Source: AC-32 sp036522595 | GTDB taxonomy: Bacteria > Actinomycetota > Thermoleophilia > Gaiellales > Gaiellaceae | Length of the DNA stretch: 9,084 nt | NCBI GenBank assembly: GCA_036522595.1 | Contig: DATDFL010000026.1 | Location: forward strand, 1-9,084 | Direction: 5' to 3' | The notes under the pieces: model-generated | What the model was told of the DNA's origin: nothing | Database searches by the model: none | Seen by the model: only the letters and a program-made list of their open reading frames with translations | Position numbers and translations under genes: made by a program | Shown: piece after piece, positions 6,794 to 9,084 of the stretch | Position numbering within the stretch: position 1 is the first letter of the stretch | Layout of the letters: the number at the start of each line of letters is the position of its first letter

Positions 6794-7803
6794 GTGCGTC
6801 CTCCGTCTGTCCATTCGATCAAACCGGAGCCCCACGTGAGCCCGGCACCCATCCCAGTCATCAGCACGAGGCTTCCTGCCGCGAGCCGTCCGTCCGCCTT
6901 CGCGTCGGCGAGGGCGAGCGGAATCGAGCCCGAAGAGGTGTTGCCGTATCTGTCGACGTCGATTACCACGCGATCTTCTGGGATTCCCAGCTTTTGCGTG
7001 GCGTAATCGATGATTCGCACGTTCGCCTGGTGCGGGACGTAGACATCCACGTCCTCAACAGCGCGCCCGCACTCGGCCAGCACGGCCTCTGCAGACGAGA
7101 CGAGCACCCGCGTTGCGAACTTGAAAACCTCGCGTCCGTTCATCTGCACGAAGTGGAGCCGGTCGGCCACGGAGTCCGAGGTCGCAGGCGTTCGCGAGCC
7201 GCCGGCCGGCAGGTAGAGCTGCGGGCCGCCTGAGCCGTCCGCGCCGAGCTCGAAGCCGAGGAAGCCGCCCTCGCCCACGCGCTCCATCACCACCGCGCCC
7301 GCGCCGTCGCCGAACAGAACCGCCGTGCCCCGGTCGTTCCAGTCCAGGATTTTCGAGAGCACGTCGCCGCCGACCACGAGCGCGCGCTGGGCGAGGCCGC
7401 CCGCGAGCATGCCGTAGGCCTGCGCGACCGCGTACATGAAGCCCGTGCAGCCGGCCGAGAGGTCATAGGCGCCTGCCGCGCTCGCGCCCAGCTCGTCGGC
7501 GAGGATCGCGGCGGTCGCCGGGAACGCCATGTCCGGGGTCACCGTCGCGACGATCACCAGGTCGATCTCGGAGGCCTTCACGCCCGCATCCTCCAGCGCC
7601 TGCCGCGCGGCCGGCAGCGCCAGGTCGGAGAGCGCTTCCTCCGGCGCGGCGATCCGGCGCTCGCGGATCCCGGTGCGCTCGGTGATCCACTCGTCGGAGG
7701 TGTCCATCATCGTCGAGAGCTCGTCGTTCGTGACCACCCGCTCGGGAACGTGCGCGCCGAGCCCCGTGATCGAGACGGCGAGCCCGTTCGCGGACCCGAT
7801 CAC
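6790..7803 (-). CDS. fabH: Beta-ketoacyl-ACP synthase III (KAS III), FabH
   Basis: FabH starts fatty-acid synthesis by condensing an acyl-CoA primer with malonyl-ACP. In actinobacteria its primer choice often sets branched versus straight chains. The 337-residue sequence carries C119 in AGCTGF, H258 in PHQAN and N288 in GNTSS, the complete Cys-His-Asn triad, plus the N-terminal DEWITERTGIRERR at 37-50 and C-terminal GMGAGLTWGSGL at 317-328. The start is GTG 7803, overlapping the fabZ TGA as GTGA. The open frame runs further upstream, but only over fabZ. The purine-rich GGTGGAG before the GTG is very close (about two bases), so coupling to fabZ translation probably matters. It is the second gene of the fab operon. 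Confidence 0.95.
   Translation of the reverse strand: MIGSANGLAVSITGLGAHVPERVVTNDELSTMMDTSDEWITERTGIRERRIAAPEEALSDLALPAARQALEDAGVKASEIDLVIVATVTPDMAFPATAAILADELGASAAGAYDLSAGCTGFMYAVAQAYGMLAGGLAQRALVVGGDVLSKILDWNDRGTAVLFGDGAGAVVMERVGEGGFLGFELGADGSGGPQLYLPAGGSRTPATSDSVADRLHFVQMNGREVFKFATRVLVSSAEAVLAECGRAVEDVDVYVPHQANVRIIDYATQKLGIPEDRVVIDVDRYGNTSSGSIPLALADAKADGRLAAGSLVLMTGMGAGLTWGSGLIEWTDGGRT
6800..6804 (-). promoter_or_regulatory. Ribosome binding site of fabD
   Basis: GGAGG on the minus strand, in the last codons of fabH, is six bases before ATG 6793. It decides between this ATG and an in-frame start further upstream. Confidence 0.8.
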
Positions 7804-8234
7804 TGCTCCACCGCGAAGGTCAGCGTGCCGCGCGCCGCGACCTTGCCGTCGACCTTGGCCGTCGCCTTGCCCTTGCCGATCGGGCCGCGGACGCGCTCCA
7901 GCGTGCACTCGAGCTCCAGCTCGTCGCCGGGCTCCACGATCCGCTTGAACCGGACGTCGTCGATCCCGCCGAAGAACGCGATCTTGCCGCGGTTCCCCTC
8001 CTCCGAGAGGACGGCCACGGCCCCCGTCTGCGCCATCGCCTCGACGATCAGCACACCGGGCATCACGGGCCGTCCGGGGAAGTGGCCCTTGAGGTACCAC
8101 TCGTCGGGCCGCACCTTCTTGCGCGCGACCACGCGCTCGCCCGGCTCGAGCTCCACGACCTCGTCGATCAGGAGGAAGGGCTCACGGTGGGGCAAAATTG
8201 CCTCGATCTCCTGGCGGCCCAGTGCGGTCTTCAC
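7800..8234 (-). CDS. fabZ: 3-hydroxyacyl-ACP dehydratase FabZ
   Basis: FabZ dehydrates 3-hydroxyacyl-ACP to the trans-2-enoyl form. The 144-residue hot-dog protein has ILPHREPFLLIDEV at 13-26, the catalytic H51 in GHFPGRPVMPG and acidic partner E65 in EAMAQTGA, followed by FFGGIDDVRFKRIVEPGD at 87-104, all typical. The start is GTG 8234: this gives the normal family length, whereas extending the frame to 8531 would cover the divergent ligase gene. It heads the fab operon (fabZ-fabH-fabD-fabG-fabF). No Shine-Dalgarno is seen, and an inverted repeat with a -10-like hexamer lies directly upstream, suggesting a leaderless or very short-leader mRNA. Confidence 0.95.
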   Translation of the reverse strand: MKTALGRQEIEAILPHREPFLLIDEVVELEPGERVVARKKVRPDEWYLKGHFPGRPVMPGVLIVEAMAQTGAVAVLSEEGNRGKIAFFGGIDDVRFKRIVEPGDELELECTLERVRGPIGKGKATAKVDGKVAARGTLTFAVEQ

Positions 8235-8242
8235 GGCGGCCG

Positions 8243-8248
8243 TAGTGT
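8243..8248 (+). promoter_or_regulatory. Candidate -10 element of birA
   Basis: TAGTGT on the plus strand fits TANNNT and ends seven bases before GTG 8256, the spacing of a leaderless start. It overlaps the fabZ -10 candidate on the other strand. No clear -35 is seen. Confidence 0.35.
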
Positions 8249-8249
8249 A
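8244..8249 (-). promoter_or_regulatory. Candidate -10 element of the fab operon
   Basis: TACACT on the minus strand fits TANNNT and ends nine bases before GTG 8234. It lies inside the inverted repeat and overlaps the opposed birA hexamer. No clear -35 is seen. Confidence 0.4.
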
Positions 8250-8255
8250 CGGCCG

Positions 8256-8834
8256 GTGGATTCGCTCGCGCGGGAGGCGGTCGTGCCGCGGCTTCGCGGA
8301 CGCTTTGCGCGGGAGTACACCTACGTCGCCTTGACGCCTTCGACCCAGGTCTTGCTGGGGCCGGAAGCGCCCGAGGGCGCCGTGGTCGTCGCGGGTGAGC
8401 AGACGGCCGGCCGCGGGCGGCTGGGGCGCCGCTGGGTGGCGCCGGCAGGGACGAGCCTGCTCTTCTCGATCCAGCTCCGGCCGCGGGTCGATCCACAGCG
8501 CCTGCCGGAGCTGACCGGCGTCGCGGCGCAAGCGACAGCCGAGGCGATCGAGGCCCTCGTGGGCCGCGCGCCGGAGATCAAGGAGCCGAACGACCTGCTG
8601 ATCGGCGGACGCAAGGTCGCGGGAGTGCTCGCCGAAGCGCGCGAGGAACGGGTCGTGCTCGGCATCGGGATCAACGTGAACATCCCGGACGCCGGGCTGC
8701 CGGAGGACGTCGACCTGCCCGCGACGTCGCTGCTCGTGGAGACCGGCCGCGAGACCGACCGGGCCGAGCTGCTGGTCGAGCTGCTGGACCGCCTCGAGCG
8801 TCGTTACGACGCCTGGGTCAGCGCCGCGCCTTGA
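8256..8834 (+). CDS. birA: Short biotin-[acetyl-CoA-carboxylase] ligase without DNA-binding or C-terminal domain
   Basis: Biotin-protein ligase activates biotin as biotinyl-AMP and attaches it to the carrier subunit of carboxylases such as acetyl-CoA carboxylase, the malonyl-CoA source for the adjacent fab genes. Read from GTG 8256 it has 192 residues: GEQTAGRGRLGRRW with the biotinyl-AMP loop at 52-58, EPND at 110-113 preceded by K109, the catalytic-type K120 in RKVAGVL, and GIGINVN at 136-142. There is no N-terminal helix-turn-helix. The protein stops right after ERRYDAW, so the usual small C-terminal SH3-like domain is missing. The conserved KWPND reads KEPND. An alternative GTG at 8283 has GGGAGG five bases upstream and would give 183 residues. 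Family placement is good; the exact start and full activity are less sure. Confidence 0.85.
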   Translation: MDSLAREAVVPRLRGRFAREYTYVALTPSTQVLLGPEAPEGAVVVAGEQTAGRGRLGRRWVAPAGTSLLFSIQLRPRVDPQRLPELTGVAAQATAEAIEALVGRAPEIKEPNDLLIGGRKVAGVLAEAREERVVLGIGINVNIPDAGLPEDVDLPATSLLVETGRETDRAELLVELLDRLERRYDAWVSAAP

Positions 8835-9084
8835 GCAACCGGCTCCGATTGCCGGCCGCGTCGACCGCGTAGGCGCGCAGCATCCGCACCGTCCCGCGGT
8901 GCCAGACGGCGAAGGAGCCCCGGTGTTTCAGCGTCAAGCGGAGAGTGCGGCCGTTCAGGACGAGCGTCACGCGCGCGCGCTCGCTGCCCCAGAACCGCGC
9001 CGAGCGAAGCGAAAGGAGCCGCAGCACCGGCGCGACGCGGTCGATCCGCACCGGCCGCGAGCGCGTCACGGTCGTCACGGCATC
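8818..9084 (-). CDS. C-terminal end of a probable extracellular Ig-like domain protein, N-terminus beyond window
   Basis: Eighty-eight residues are visible, in frame to the window edge. VRIDRVAPVL near the start and RAYAVDAAGNRSR near the end are the hallmarks of bacterial Ig/fibronectin-like beta-sandwich modules, in which a DxxAP opening strand and a closing YAVDAAGN strand flank the domain. The remainder (SARVTLVLNG-like strands) is rich in Val, Leu, Arg and Thr. Such modules usually sit at the end of secreted or surface proteins, including cell-wall hydrolases and adhesins, and the actual enzyme domain, if any, lies outside. Initiation codons near 9078 exist but the open frame continues past the edge, so the gene is treated as partial. 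It converges on birA and overlaps its last 17 bases. Confidence 0.6.
   Translation of the reverse strand, partial: DAVTTVTRSRPVRIDRVAPVLRLLSLRSARFWGSERARVTLVLNGRTLRLTLKHRGSFAVWHRGTVRMLRAYAVDAAGNRSRLLKARR

Larger units (their letters stand above)
8237..8255. promoter_or_regulatory. Inverted repeat filling the fabZ-birA divergent gap, candidate operator or symmetric promoter
   Basis: CGGCCGTA-GTG-TACGGCCG is a perfect 8-base inverted repeat with a 3-base spacer. It occupies 19 of the 21 bases between GTG 8234 (fabZ) and GTG 8256 (birA). Arms of this size are typical of dimeric repressor operators (for example the TetR family). The centre also contains -10-like hexamers on both strands. No regulator gene is in the window, so the binding protein is unknown. 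Confidence 0.5.

Noticed and set aside
8235..8531. N-terminal extension of FabZ to 243 residues
   Set aside because: The extension is the antisense of birA's catalytic region, and 144 residues from GTG 8234 is the normal FabZ length.

Overview
The window is very GC-rich, with a strong preference for G or C at third codon positions. Most starts are GTG, and neighbouring genes pack together with 4-base start/stop overlaps. Together with a compact type II fatty-acid synthase (FAS II) cluster and two mycothiol-synthase-like double GNAT proteins, this points to a high-GC actinobacterium. A deep-branching group such as Thermoleophilia is my guess; the lineage is inferred from style and was not tested. 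Twelve genes fill the window almost completely. No RNA gene, CRISPR array, insertion sequence or gene-free stretch over 300 bases is visible.

Left block (1-2988, minus strand). A four-gene operon runs right to left: a HAD-superfamily hydrolase of the 2-haloacid-dehalogenase type, two adjacent paralogous double-GNAT acetyltransferases, and an arginase-family (ureohydrolase) protein that carries an N-terminal zinc ribbon and runs off the window. The junctions are GTGA, GTGA and a back-to-back TGA-GTG, so the genes are almost certainly co-translated. The shared pathway is not recognisable.

Middle (3036-3863, plus strand). One membrane-anchored or secreted alpha/beta-hydrolase of the esterase D type is transcribed divergently from the HAD operon across 47 bases. 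It meets fabF tail to tail with only 5 bases between the stops.

Right block (3869-8234, minus strand). This is a FAS II operon in the order fabZ, fabH, fabD, fabG, fabF. It supplies the malonyl-CoA:ACP loading step (FabD), initiation (FabH), elongation (FabF), ketoreduction (FabG) and dehydration (FabZ). The acyl carrier protein gene that often sits between fabG and fabF is absent, as is any enoyl reductase gene. fabG has no ATG, GTG or TTG that would keep its NADP-binding motif, and the best start is a CTG behind a Shine-Dalgarno sequence.

Far right (8256-9084). A short biotin-protein ligase gene (birA) diverges from fabZ across 21 bases that are almost entirely a perfect 8+8 inverted repeat containing opposed -10-like hexamers. 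Biotinylation of acetyl-CoA carboxylase supplies malonyl-CoA, so a shared promoter with fabZ makes metabolic sense. The window ends in the C-terminal part of a probably extracellular Ig-like protein, convergent with birA and overlapping it by 17 bases. The genes at the head of each transcription unit have a TANNNT hexamer 7-11 bases upstream of the start and no Shine-Dalgarno, which suggests leaderless transcripts. Several internal operon genes instead have clear GGAGG-type sites.
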